A stretch of DNA of 64,000 nt. Origin: Azolla caroliniana. Lineage: Eukaryota > Polypodiophyta. Position numbers and translations under genes: made by a program. The DNA is taken from positions 10,540,001 to 10,604,000 of the forward strand of contig JBHGNT010000005.1 of assembly GCA_043228905.1 (NCBI GenBank). The letters run 5' to 3'. Positions 1-10,302 of this stretch are shown in pieces (the first letter of the stretch is position 1; the number at the start of each line of letters is the position of its first letter). The notes under the pieces are model-generated. The model had not been told where the DNA came from, ran no database searches, and saw only the letters and a list, made by a program, of their open reading frames with translations.

Positions 1-198
1 TTGCCGGATCGTCGCTACGGCTTTCCGGTTCAGGAGCTTCCACTCCGACTCTATTACCCCCTTGGGTATCTCGGCATTGTCGATCGGTTCATACAGGTCT
101 CGGACGATGAGAAGATCTTCCATCTTTATCTTCCAGTCGGCGTAGTTCTGTGAGTTCAACACCATCATGCCCGGAGGCCCACTACCGCCGCCTTCCAT
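1..198 (-). CDS. Ty1/copia gag, N-terminal part, cut by window edge
   Basis: Reading leftward from an ATG at 198, the frame stays open for 66 codons to the window edge. It starts MEGGGSGPPGMM and continues with an aromatic, charged stretch (YADWKIKMEDLLIVRDLY) typical of the first domain of plant copia gag, the capsid protein that packages element RNA in cytoplasmic particles. A methionine-tRNA-type primer binding site and an LTR lie directly upstream in the right order. The rest of gag and pol must lie left of the window, so whether this copy is intact cannot be judged. Confidence 0.82.
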   Translation of the reverse strand, partial: MEGGGSGPPGMMVLNSQNYADWKIKMEDLLIVRDLYEPIDNAEIPKGVIESEWKLLNRKAVATIRQ

Positions 199-214
199 TT
201 TCTGTGTTACCGTC

Positions 215-226
215 GCTCTGATACCA
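215..226 (-). other. Copia primer binding site (initiator Met-tRNA type)
   Basis: The minus strand reads TGGTATCAGAGC, the usual plant copia primer site complementary to the 3' end of initiator methionine tRNA. It sits five bases inside the LTR edge and upstream of the gag ATG at 198. Confidence 0.9.
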
Positions 227-231
227 CTTAT

Positions 232-895
232 TGTAAAACAACGCTCGGTCACAAACCGAGGAATAGGATCAACTCACAGAAAACGGGAAATGCAAAGTGC
301 ACGAGGACAGTAGAGAGAGGAGTACACAGGATGTTTTACGTGGAAAACCCTAAATGGGAAAAACCACGGGAGTCCTCAAACTCCAACTATCACTATAAAC
401 AGAGGTGTACAATGGTGAAGCTACAAGGCAACGACCTTGAGCTCACTGTCTTCGCCACAGGCGGCGGTGATACACAGAGATGTCGACCTCTTCCTTTATC
501 TCCCTCTCTCTCTCGGCTGCTCTCACTTTGCTCTCTCAGCTGAAAACATAAAAATGAGCAACAACATTTAAACTGTTTGCCCTAAGTCATATTTATACAC
601 ATATGACTTTCGGGCTATTTACAAATATAGCCTCAAGGGCTCTTGGCAAACATATTCACAAATATGTCCCCGCATCCGGATCTCTCTCCGGGTACATTCG
701 TCATCCGGCTCCGTAGCCGGGGTCTTCATCATCCGGCTCCGTAACCGGGGTCTTCATCATCCGGCTCTGTAGCCGGGGTCTTCATCATCCGGCTCCGTAG
801 CCGGGGTCTTCATCATCCGGCTCCGTAGCCGGGGTCTTCATCATCCGATTCCCGGACATCCGACCATCCCATCCGGAGGGACCGTAATCCCAACA
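232..895 (-). repeat. 5' LTR of the copia element at the left edge
   Basis: A 664-bp LTR with TG...CA ends: on the minus strand it opens TGTTGGGATTACGG at 895 and closes TTTTACA at 232, next to the primer site. Its first 40 bases resemble those of the LTRs at 26031, 30674 and 62561, so these copias form one LTR superfamily. Bases 896-900 (ATTAC) are the right-hand target-site candidate; the left one is outside the window. The insertion interrupts the DNA transposon fragment that starts at 896, because the sequence from 896 matches the other copy at about 39290 without a break. Confidence 0.85.
702..841. repeat. 28-bp minisatellite, five copies, inside the LTR
   Basis: Five head-to-tail units of 28 bp begin at 702, 730, 758, 786 and 814, each starting CATCCGGCTCCGTAGCC. 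Only one or two base changes separate them. A sixth degenerate partial unit follows. Related LTRs at 26100 and 30740 carry longer, diverged versions in the same place. Confidence 0.93.
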
Positions 896-1128
896 ATTAC
901 CGCCATTGTTCAGTCTTGGATTTGAATAACTATTCTGTCTATTGATTATCTTGTGTATTGTTCTATATAATCTTGTGTATTGCGGAATATTTTTGTGTAT
1001 AGTTGTTGCCCATAGCCATCTTTAATACGTGTCTTTTTTTCGGGAAAATTAGGGTTTAAACCCGTCAAGCCAAATGGAAGGGTAAGGAGGGTGTTTAGAA
1101 TATCCCCTCAATGATCATCAAGATAAGA

Positions 1129-1835
1129 ATGACACTATCAGGACACAACAAGCGATACGAAAGTATTGGGCAAAAAAAAGAAGAAAACAACGTCAATTGT
1201 TGAAGGATACGAAAACCACACTCACTAAAGGTAAAGATAGTATTGGTTGGGATATAGGTCTAAATATCACTGAGAATGGAAGTAATGAGACTATTATCAT
1301 AGAGAGAAAGGTTGTAGACTATTTCAATGTTCAAACCAAGCACATCAACAATAAAGACAAGAAGGTAGTACTTTATGTAATATTAAATCATCCATCAATA
1401 AAGGAGTTAGTTGATTGTAATGGTCTTAATGCAAACATAACATCTGTACTAGTAAATAATCTCCGTAATAGTTTTGTATCCATGAGCAGGTCAGAAGATG
1501 ATCTTGTCTTAAAAAGTTTTAGTCTAATGATGTCACTTAATAGTGATGTTGACGATATTAACATTAGTGTGCTATCTAAGGTAATTGGTGTTAGTAGAAA
1601 AAGTGTGTACAATACATTGAACCGAATAGTTTCCTCGGGTGAAGGAACTAGTCTGCTAAAGCTAACAACAAGATGTAAGCCAATGAGACCCATAACATCA
1701 GAAATCAAGGATATAATCACAATATTTTGGACTAATGAGAGTAGGGTTTCACACAATAAGAAGGATTTATGCAGGAAACATGTTGGAAGGAGTTAATACG
1801 AGGAGCATCCCATTCATCTTCTTGATGTACCTCAA
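1129..1835 (+). pseudogene. Transposase-like protein, first exon (decayed copy)
   Basis: Homologous to the exon at 39059-38352 over its whole length and dead by two lesions. A one-base loss in the lysine-rich A tract near 1170 shifts the frame after about 13 codons. A TAA at 1794-1796 replaces a glutamine codon of the other copy. After the shift the frame is open from 1197. A helix-turn-helix-like stretch (NISVLSKVIGVSRKSVYNTL) and the downstream RVSHNKKDLCRKHVGRS motif are kept. The exon ends at a CAA/GTATTT donor at 1835/1836, one base different from the CAG/GTATCT donor of the better copy. The array follows in the intron. Confidence 0.75.
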
Positions 1836-1866
1836 GTATTTACATTTATCTCAACATTTGTTTTGA

Positions 1867-2508
1867 CTTTTGAGCTTAGTTAGTTAGCTTATTAGCTACC
1901 TCTAAATATGACCATAACCGAATAGCTAATTACTTACCTCACAATATGCCCATTGCGAACTAGCTACTAGTAATAGCTAATTAGCTCCCTAAGTATATCA
2001 AAATAGCTAATTAGTGAAGTATGGTAGTAGCTAATTAGCTACCAGTTAGCTAATTAGCTATTGTACTAAACTATGGTAGTAACTAATTAGCTACCACTTC
2101 GCTAATTAGCTACTAGTTAGCTAATTAGCTATTGTACTAAACTATGGTAGTAACTAATTAGCTACTGTACTAAACTATGGTAGTAGCTAATTAGCTACCA
2201 CTTAGCTAATTAAGTATTGTATTAAACTATGCTAGTAGCTAATTACCTGCCACTTAGCTAATTAGCTATTGTACTAAACTATTTAGCTACCATTTAGCTA
2301 ATGTATTAAACTATGGTAATAGCTAATTAGCTACCACTTAGCTAATTAGCTACTCAACTAAAGTATGGTAGTAGCTAATTAGCTACCACTTAGCTAATTA
2401 GATACTGTACTAAACTATGGTAGTAGCTAATTAGCTACTCAACTAAAGTATGGTAGTAGCTAATTAGCTACCACTTAGCTAATGTATTAAACTATAGTAG
2501 TAGCTAAT
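1867..2508. repeat. Palindromic TAGCTAATTAGCTA array, copy 1
   Basis: About 640 bp of tandem, imperfect units of about 50 bp. Each unit holds two copies of the 14-base perfect palindrome TAGCTAATTAGCTA, separated by a CCACT/AGTGG spacer and by a GTACTAAACTATGGTAG block. Unit length varies because blocks are lost. It lies just downstream of a splice-donor-like site, in the position of an intron. Confidence 0.93.
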
Positions 2509-2513
2509 GATTT

Positions 2514-3632
2514 CATTGTGAACCTGGTGAAGAGGAAGCGGCTCTCAACGGAGCCGGAGCCGGAGCCGGAAAAGCCAGTCAAAGTAAAGGCGGCCCACGT
2601 CGGAGAGGTAACACTGGAAGAAGAGTTTCCGGATAGCTACTATACATGGCTGCATTGGGCAAGAGCTATGGCGGAGACCCCAGTCCGGATCGGGGATGTT
2701 AAAGAGCTGGTGGTGGCATTAATCGACCATGGGTCAAAGATTAACCTAATGTCCATGGACTTCTGTAAGAAGGATAAGTGACCGATTAATACCAGGCATG
2801 GCTGGAAGATTCGCGCGGTAACTCACACCACGGAAGAGCTTCACGGGGCATGCCCGAGCGTTTGGGTAATGGTTGGTGATGTTGAAATAGACCAGCATTT
2901 CTTCATTCAGGAGTCGTCATCACATCCGATTATAGTTGGCGAACCTTACATCACGGTGGCACTGATGGAGATGAAGGTGTTGGACAATGGATCGGCGTAC
3001 AGACGTGTGAAGAGCCAGGACGGTAGGCACTCCATCCAATTCTTGACAATACGGCTAAATCACGAAAGGAACCGGGATTCTCTCGGCAACGAGAGCCAAG
3101 AGTATTTTTAGACAGGACTATCAAGGCATGGGGCCGCGATAGTCTGGACAACCAGGAGAAACCCCACACATGTATACTAGGTAGGAAATTTTGGCCTTCC
3201 GCGAGTGGAGGTTATACCATAATTGGTTTCGGTGGCCGGGAGAAGACGCAGGTGGAAGGATGCCTGAAGGCATGCGGCGCCTTAGGTTCCGATGACAAGA
3301 TCAGTCATGCCGTGGAGGCAGTCTCATTCAACGACACCCTCGGGGAGATCGAGAAGATAGTCGAAGAGGATCTTAGCGAACACTGGGTCATTCTAGTAAA
3401 TTCCATCGAGATGTACGAAGTCATCGTGGCCTTTAGGAAGATGATTGGGTCAGATCGGACCGCCCGAGTAGACACCAAGGACAAGACTGTGGACCGGAAG
3501 GCGAGGCCATTCACGGCTCCCTTGCTGGAGGACAACTAGAAACAGATGAAAGGGGTCGTGATGGACCCAAGTTTATGAGATCCGGCTAGCATAGGACACT
3601 AGTTCATCGATGAGATGATGCGGAAGCTCAAG
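2514..3632 (+). pseudogene. Ty3/gypsy-like aspartic protease fragment of pol
   Basis: Reading frames at 2518-2781, 2869-3111 and 3252-3539 are pieces of one decayed retroelement protein. The first ends in VVALIDHGSKINLMSMDF, where ALIDHGS is the position of the retropepsin D-[ST]-G loop, here D-H-G. The second (VGDVEIDQHFFIQ, HPIIVGEPYIT) matches the flap and the C-terminal LGLPW-like region. The third is the acidic linker that precedes reverse transcriptase in such elements. TGA at 2779, a stop at 3109 and a frame change near 3180 kill it. The left junction is in the palindromic array and the right one in an LTR fragment at 3633. Family assignment is from memory of similar plant gypsy proteins. 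Confidence 0.6.
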
Positions 3633-3809
3633 AAATGGAAGCGTTCTCTTATTACTATACTCTCTCACTCAAATACTCGATGTATACAAGAATGATCAGG
3701 CGGTTTTCTTATTACAACATTAGGTTATGGTTTATATTTTAAGCCCTAACTCTTTGGACGTGTTCACACTAGGATACAACGTGGAGGGAGTCGGCTCGTT
3801 ATGCCAACA
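3633..3809 (-). repeat. Copia LTR fragment (TGTTGGCATA family)
   Basis: The segment ends in TTATGCCAACA and shares the ACATTAGGTTATGGTTTATA and TTCACACTAGGATACAA blocks with LTRs ending at 7812, 11965 and 63596. The internal-side 110 bp are missing, so the left edge is a deletion or recombination junction with the gypsy protease fragment. Confidence 0.75.
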
Positions 3810-4700
3810 CCAATTAGTTGTCGACCAACAACTAGTCAAAGTCATCCAACTAGGGATGTAGAAAGAAATGACCCAAATGGAGGAGTTGCACAAATAAGAA
3901 TTAACAAACTTATAGACAAACTTAAACTTGATCCAAGCGCGATATCAAGTGCAATCGGCAGGGACTGCAAGGAAGATCAAGTGACTCGAAGACAATGAAA
4001 AAGAAATGAGGGCTAAAGTAGAAATGGACACGAACCAAATCAAGGTCCTAATCGGCACCAACAGGGACCGGTTCATGAAAAAGGTCGTTGATGCGATGGA
4101 AAGGAAATGGGAGGCCTGGTCGGCCCAAGCAGCTAAATTGCACATATTCCATGCAAACCAAGAGAATCGGTGGAAAGAAGGGATTCTACAAGCTCGACGA
4201 GGAAAGTGTCACATCAATTTGGGAGGAGCTAGCAAGGATTACCACTCATTGGCCCAACTCCACTCTTGGGAAATATAGAGGTTGTTGGAAGAATTCGGGA
4301 AAACCCAGCTCCGACATGTGGTGGAGCTGGAAGCATACGAAACCGAACGAATTCAGACAAAAGAAAACCATAAGGAGGGACAAGAGATGCAACAAATCGC
4401 TCTGCTTGACAACTAATCTAGCACGAAATCCCAGGAAGTGGCTGACCAAATAACCCCAAGACCCTTGGCAGACGAACAAGCGTCAACCAACATAGAAAGG
4501 AAAGAGGTAGGCCAGAGGTAGGACTACACAAACACACCAAGACGTAACCACTCAGCAGCTAGAGGAGAAAGATAAGGTCGACCAAGCCCATCAAGAAGGG
4601 ACAAATACTGAAGAAGATCTGATGGTGGTCATAGAGGACCAAAGAGTAGGAAACACACAAACAAAGGCCCATCCAACAACACCTGAAAACAACACCACCA
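3810..4700 (+). pseudogene. Extra 3' ORF of a gypsy element (decayed)
   Basis: Translations around 4006-4200 match the ORF at 59055-59702: both have MDTNQIKVLIG / MDNTKIKILIN, WSAQAAKLHI / WSAQAADLHI and a GFYKLDE / GFYKMDD block. The frame shifts at about 4185 and several stops follow, so the copy is dead. The charged, heptad-like sequence suggests coiled coil. No signal peptide, membrane segment or enzyme motif is visible and I do not know the function. The polypurine tract and LTR downstream show it is the last coding region of its element. Confidence 0.6.
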
Positions 4701-4892
4701 GCATCGGTGAATGAGCTTAGCCAGAGTTGAACATGTTGCACATCTTTGAAGAAGCATAGCCGGATACTTTTTTGGGTTCGACCGTGCATGACAGTGGCCC
4801 ACAGGCGTGCCATGTGTTGGTTGGCCAGGACAACCAAGGTATGAAAGGGCCGTATGGACAAGTGCAGGTCAAAATGGGGCCAAACGGGGAGT

Positions 4893-5309
4893 TGTAAGAT
4901 AATGCATGTAATATAATTAAAAGAGGTAGTAGCAGTTCACATTCTAAAATGTAATCGTCCATGCTTTCTATAAAAAGGGACATGGTGATTTGTAAACAGG
5001 GGTCGGTTGTATTGAGTCACTCAATCAAGAGAATATATGTTTGCTATATTCTGTGCTTGTGTTTTAAGAATATCTAGTTTTATTGTGTGCTATAAGGAAC
5101 TAGTCAGTTGTAGCTGGCTTGGCCCATAGACTTTGCAAATACACCAACTCGATCCCAGACTATCCAAAGCAACCTTTTGGGCTCTATAGTAGAAGTTGTA
5201 ACCTATTGTGTCTTCCCAGTCCACATTTCCCACCTCTTGACCACAAGACCTTGAGTCGGATACTAAAGGAACAATTATTTGAACCTCGCGTTACTATAAG
5301 GTAGTAACA
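4893..5309 (+). repeat. 3' LTR of a gypsy element
   Basis: A purine-rich tract (GGGGCCAAACGGGGAGT) ends at 4892, and a 417-bp unit runs from TGTAAGATAATGC to GTAGTAACA at 5309. A TATA box (TATAAAAAGG, 4969-4978) fits a plus-strand LTR promoter. Right of 5309 a minus-strand copia reverse transcriptase continues, so the element was inserted in that gene. Its 5' half is gone. Confidence 0.72.
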
Positions 5310-7547
5310 TCTACCAGAACCGTGTCGCGTCACATGTCGTTCCCGATCATTGGCGAAACTTCACGTTTCTATCTAGAGGAGTTGAGACGGATTTGAAGTC
5401 CATAATTCTAAACTTGAAGGTCATAGTCAGTACATAATGCCTTCGGCTTATTGGTATGCCTTCCAGGGTGCGGATCACTTTGATCCCGAGGAAGTAATGA
5501 AGGTACCCAAGTTGCTTCATTTCGAATGATGTGGCAAGCTAGACTTCACGCGACCGATTTCCTCTAGGTTGGCGCGGATGATGACTAAATCATGATCATA
5601 AAGCAGTATGCTTACTGGCAAATTCTGACCCTGTCTACTCAAGAGTGGAGTGTCTGACTTTGACAGAGCAAACCTATCCAATGCAATCTCTCCGTTATCT
5701 TCGTGTTCCACGCACGTGGGGCTTGCTTTAGTGTGTAAAGGAACTTCTTCAGTCAGTAGACGGTTGTCATGTTCAATCCGGACTGAAAACTAGGAGGTTG
5801 CACCATATACGCTTGTTCCTCATTGAGCTCTCCTTGCAAGAATGTGTTCTTTACGTCCATCTGGTTTAGGTGCCATCCCTTCGCCGCCACTACCTCCTGC
5901 CACACCCAGACGATTTTCTGGTCGGAGTTGATGTCGTGTTGTTGTGCGTAGCCCTTGGCCACCAATCGGGCCTTGTATCAGTTGGCAAAGCAGTCGGTCT
6001 TGTACTTCACTTTGTATACCCAACGACATTCGATCGGCTTCACACCCTTGAGGGTGTCAACCAGGGCCCATGTGTCATTCTTGATTAATGTGTGCATCTC
6101 TTCCTCAATTGCAGCTCGCCAATTTGCGTTGTCGTAGTGTATTTCGTACACTACATGAAAAACTTATAAAGTAATGTTTTAGTAAATATGAAGAAATAGA
6201 AGAAAATCTCAAAATAAATAATACATGCATAGGGCAAAATTCAAACCTTGCACCTCCATGTTAATAATGTAATGTCTTACCATTACACTAGCATTTCATT
6301 AGTGTTCAAAAGTAGATGTTCCACATAGAAAGGTTAGTTCACCTAGGATAAACTTTAGTTAAAAGAAAAACGCATGCTAAAAGAAAAAGCTACGCATGCA
6401 CATCTAGCGTGCATGAACGCTATAGTTGATAATAAAAAACGCACAAGTTAGAAAAAGCATGATCACTTTAGATAAAGCATATAGTCTATCTATAGGAAAA
6501 GCATGGAGTCTATAGTTCGAGAAGAAAAAGCAGGGATTGCTAAGACTCTCTCATCTCTATATAAGGATGAGGAGCACAATGTAAGTGTGTGAAATATTTG
6601 GGAAATTGGATATATTTCCTAAAACACCAATAATAAAATAGAATCATGGGATTCACGAAGTTTTATATAATCTATCTCTTTCAATCTAAATTCATATTCT
6701 TACATAAATATTGATTAATGTAATACTTGTGGGATTCACAAGGTTTGATCTCTTTTCTCAATCTACTCTAATCTATTCTAAACTATTTCAATTTATTACT
6801 ACGATTAAGATAAACTAAAACAATTATACTTGTGGGATTCACAAGTTTCTATATCTCTTTCTTATAATCTATTCATATTCATAACTAGATTAGCCTCAAA
6901 TTCTTCCTCCTCCTAGTCCAAAACCCCGGTGGTTCCCACCCGACTCACGCAACAATCCGGAGCCGAAAGGCATGACAGCGTCCTTCACCGCCTCTCCATA
7001 GCTATCCGGCCCACGCAATTCTGCCACTTTTGCCATGTACACATAGTGATGTGCCATGTATATTCATTGTACCTGTACCATATTACAAGGTTCTTCTGGC
7101 GGGTGGATCGGCGAAACTTGTGGTTTGCCGATTTCATGGCCCTCTTGGCGGACACTGACCTCAACTCTTGGAGCCCGATGCGTCGGCATCTATGTTGTAT
7201 CCCGACATCTTCATCTTCCCCTTCTCTTTGTGCAAAAGCCATGTCCTTGGCTTCTAGCGCAAGGATTGCACGACCGAGTCTTTGCATCTCTCCAGGACCT
7301 CATCCCTAGTAATCGGCTCAAACCCTTCAAGAGTCGAAGGATAGAAGGGAGTACCAAGACGTCTATTCATCAAAGACAACATCACGTCTCATTCATACTT
7401 TCTTTGTCCGAGGGTTGTAGCACTTCTACCCCTTCTTCTTGTGCAAGTAACTGACCAAGATACACTTCTCCGCCTTGGCATTTTGCTTCCTTCGTCTCTC
7501 ATCTGGTATATGCATGTATGCAATGCAATCGAACACCTTGTTAAATT
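5310..7547 (-). pseudogene. Ty1/copia pol fragment (integrase end to reverse transcriptase), split by a solo LTR
   Basis: On the minus strand, in order: the integrase C-terminal region (KVFDCIAYMHIPDERRRK, about 7545-7430), a linker (RRSTRQKNLVIWYRYNEYTW, about 7140), then reverse transcriptase after the solo LTR (WYKARLVAKGYAQQ, MDVKNTFLQGEL near 5830, DLVIIRANLEE near 5580) down to 5310. The usual YVDD is YDHD here and several stops and frameshifts occur, so it is dead. Reading across the solo LTR with one 4-bp duplication removed gives continuous frame, which shows the order of events. The same copia family appears on the plus strand at 47328-51026. Confidence 0.75.
6130..6977 (+). mobile_element. 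Solo LTR with 4-bp target duplication (TGTCGTAG family), copy 1
   Basis: An 848-bp unit from TGTCGTAGTG to GGCATGACA, flanked by GCGT at 6126-6129 and 6978-6981. A paralogue at 36074-36822 has the same ends and a different flank. The unit opens with a perfect hairpin (GTAGTGTA, 5-base loop, TACACTAC). It has a TATATAA box at 6558-6564, three GTGGGATTCACAAG-like repeats in its second half, and tRNA-like A and B boxes on the minus strand near 6245-6295. It has no coding capacity. TG...CA ends, a TATA box and a short duplication make a solo LTR the best reading; a non-LTR element is possible. Confidence 0.72.
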
Positions 7548-7812
7548 TGATATGTGGAAGAATATGTGAGGACCTGCAAGGTGATGTCAAGCAAACAATT
7601 TGACATACAAAACACAAAAGTCGAGTGTGCACAATATGAAGGAAAGTAAGAAACAAGAGAACTCGGATGAAGCTCTAATGGAAACTTGTTCTCTTCTGTA
7701 ACTCTCTCTATTCTAATGTTACGTTTGGGCTTAGATATACTGAAGCCTTAACCTGTGGACGCATTCACGCTTAAGGATACAATTTTAAAGGAGTCAGCCT
7801 TTTATGCCAACA
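7548..7812 (-). repeat. Copia 3' LTR (TGTTGGCATA family)
   Basis: On the minus strand it opens TGTTGGCATAAAAGGCTG and is preceded by a purine tract (CGAGGGAGTT, 7813-7822), so it is the 3' LTR of a minus-strand element whose body lies to the right. It differs strongly from the LTR at 11676-11965, so those two do not bound one recent insertion. Its left edge joins copia integrase coding sequence directly. Confidence 0.68.
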
Positions 7813-10302
7813 AACTCCCTCGTAAAAAGGTTACTCTTCCTAAGTATACAAGTAATTAGGGCTATCTCCCTCGTGAACCTAGATTACAATTTAAATCTAT
7901 AGTCACAATTGTATGCATACAAGATAGTCGGCATTCAGCCGAATCTATAGAGGTAATGTCGGGATGTAGCCTAACTCAGCTAATCATCCAAATCGTATGT
8001 CGTCCGGGTCAACTAATATGAGTCGGTTGGATCATTTGTCTCATGTCGTTTTGTGTCTAAATCGACTTTTTCATTCGGATCGGCTTATGTCCAATTCTGA
8101 CTCTCTGCCTCTAGTCGATCATCTACTCCCCGTTGTTGTGGAGGATTCCGGCAACAAGAAGAAACTTCACCGATCGCACGTGAACGGAGGTGTGCACTGA
8201 TGCACAAGAAAATGTCTTTATGTACATATATGTGTGAATAACATAGTATTAGTTGAGTGTTGAAGAATACTAGGTAGGCGGGATTTGATAGATACTTTAA
8301 ATTCACATGAATATAGAGAGGCATAAAGTTGATTAGAAGGGAGGACATCGAGGAAAGGATCTCTGACAGAAAGTGGTTATCTTAACAGCCTGATGTAATG
8401 ACCTCTCTCCTAGAGCTATAAAAGGCGGGAGAGAAGACATAGGGGGGGGATCGAGGAGTTGGAGGACGAAGTGTTGTCGGTTTGAGTTCCGAGCTCTATC
8501 GTTCCCTCTTCTCTGTACTGATTTCAGGAAGAAAATGGAGGCCTCTCCTTGCATAGCCCGTGTGCTCCTGACCAAAGGCCATTGTTTTGCGCCTATGTGT
8601 GTGTGTGTACAGCTCAAACCTCTTTTTCCTGGTCGCTCCGGTTGTAATTTCTTGTTCTCTTTGTTAATCATTAGTTGGCTAAGTATCCTGTGTGTTTTGG
8701 GCATCCCTGCGTTCTTATCTCTACTCTATTTTTGTTTGTGCATTGCACGTCGAGCCCATAAGCCCATGCCGAAAAAACTCTTGTTGACCGGAACTCCATC
8801 AGTCTTCTCTCACGGTCGAAAATTCCTCGACCGGATTACTACTCGACGATTGATAACTTCGATCGGAGCTGGCTTGACACGAACCTTCTCGTTCGGTCAA
8901 CATAATTGCTCGATTGGATCGCACACCAATCATCTTATCCATTGTGGTACCGTTATTTAGGTTTATCAATAATTGTGGGTGTATGTGGGTCTGTATATAT
9001 AGATATAGATATGTTTTTCTTCCTTAGTATGTGTAGTGATGAGTTGTGTTTTAGAAATTTTATGTCCTACCCCTCAGGGTTTTTTATCAACAATCTTATC
9101 ATGGTATTCCTCATGTTGTATGCATAGTTTTCCAATGAATTCTTTAATTCAATCTTCTTCCTGTGCTCCTCATCCGTAGACTTATACTTCTCAGTATCGC
9201 TCACCATCTTCTCAATCTCTTCCTCAACTTCTTCTTCTTCATCATCTTCTTCTCAAGATTCTTTACCTCTCCAATACCTTTGTATGTTGAATCCTTGTGT
9301 AGTAAGTAGCTGAGAGTTTGTTCCACTTTCATTGCTAGCCATCGTCATCCTAGTCGATATCTTCTACTCATGGTTGCCACACAATCATAAAGATGCGACC
9401 GAACATTTGATAAGAATGTCCTTGTTCCAGGGCTTTGATCCTTCATTATCGTGCATATCCTTCACACTATGCATGGTTTCTACAGCGGCAACGATGGTGG
9501 CTGTCCATCGTTCCTGGCTGTTGATCCATGAGGACTGCTATTGTTGGTAATTGTGGACTGCTTTCTTGATGGCACCGAGTTTTGGAGATGAAGATCAGTG
9601 GAACATATTGATGGAGCGCTTGAGAGAGTAGAAGGTGGTGCTTAGCAAGTGTATGTGCATGTTCTCCTTCTGATCTCACCTCAGATATTGACCGTGAATT
9701 TTCCTGTGCAGAGACATTGCGGCGATGAAGGAGACGTGAAAACTTTCTTGAGGGTAGAGAACAGGACAGGAAACGGGGAGAAAGATGGTGCGTATAGATT
9801 GTGGATATGGAAAGCTTCGATGATAGGGAGGAAGGCTATGCAAAAAACAAAAAACGCGAGCTTTCTTTCAGCCAATTAAAGGTAGATGCCAAGTTCTCAA
9901 AGGGAACGATGGCAATGGCGATGGCAAACTGGAGAGATAGCTGCGAGGTTTGGATATTAGGAGATCCTACCCAGACAAAGGGTTCGGTGAGGAAAGCAAT
10001 GGAAACCTTCTTCCTGCTAAGCTGTCTATGAAGACACAAGCTTGTAAGGTAGCTGTCTGAGAGAGAAAAGGAAAAGGAAGAAAATAGCCCCAGATTCTCC
10101 TGTGAAAGGCGAGGAAGAAGTTGTTGGAGAACGACAGATCAAAGATTGTTAGCCTTCTCCCTACTTCTCACCATCTCCAACACAGATCCAGATAGACACG
10201 CAGAGAGGGAGAGAATGAGGGATTAGTGATGGAGCAGGACAGTGAAGGAGGGAGAGAGTGACCTCTTCTCAAGGGAGGTCGGTCGTTCGGGCGTGCCAAA
10301 AG
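7813..10302. other. Unassigned 2.5-kb stretch between LTRs
   Basis: I find no retroelement domain here and no long reading frame in either strand. It holds an antisense HSP70 scrap (9103-9240), a promoter-like CTATAAAAGGCGGGAG at about 8412-8427 followed by a pyrimidine-rich TTTCAG/G acceptor-like site at 8528, and purine-rich tracts at 10030-10260. Short open frames such as 8535-8960 look like chance. Lying between a 3' LTR to the left and a primer-site-bearing LTR to the right, it could be the body of a non-coding LTR element that took up host sequence. Confidence 0.5.
9103..9240 (-). pseudogene. HSP70: HSP70 fragment (start of the C-terminal lid)
   Basis: The minus strand reads [20 protein letters not shown], then [20 protein letters not shown]. 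This is the conserved junction of substrate-binding domain and helical lid in cytosolic and ER HSP70 chaperones, whose consensus is [31 protein letters not shown]. About 46 residues are kept, with an acidic run before them. An in-frame stop lies just upstream near 9255 and a stop follows at about 9070. No ATPase domain is nearby. It is a captured or inserted scrap of a host gene and cannot make a chaperone. Confidence 0.85.

Larger units (their letters stand above)
896..2510 (+). mobile_element. Truncated second copy of the palindrome-array DNA transposon
   Basis: This segment is collinear with the reverse complement of about 39290-37600. It holds the same leader, the same transposase exon and the same palindromic array. 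On the left it is broken by a copia LTR at 895. On the right it stops inside the array at about 2510, where unrelated gypsy protease sequence begins. No TIR of this copy is visible. It is therefore a fragment whose missing end may continue left of the copia element. Confidence 0.85.

Noticed and set aside
331-543. 70-codon plus-strand ORF
   Set aside because: It lies wholly inside an LTR in antisense and ends in simple CT-rich sequence.
1388-1756. Minus-strand ORF of 122 codons
   Set aside because: It is the shadow of the transposase exon on the plus strand. The same shadow appears at 38467-38814.
8412-8960. Host gene with TATA box, 5' intron and ORF 8535-8960
   Set aside because: TATA and acceptor-like sites look good, but the 141-codon product is hydrophobic low complexity without a domain, and no downstream exon is evident.
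9649-10039. Overlapping small ORFs on both strands
   Set aside because: Short, overlapping in opposite strands, no domain and no codon bias; probably chance.
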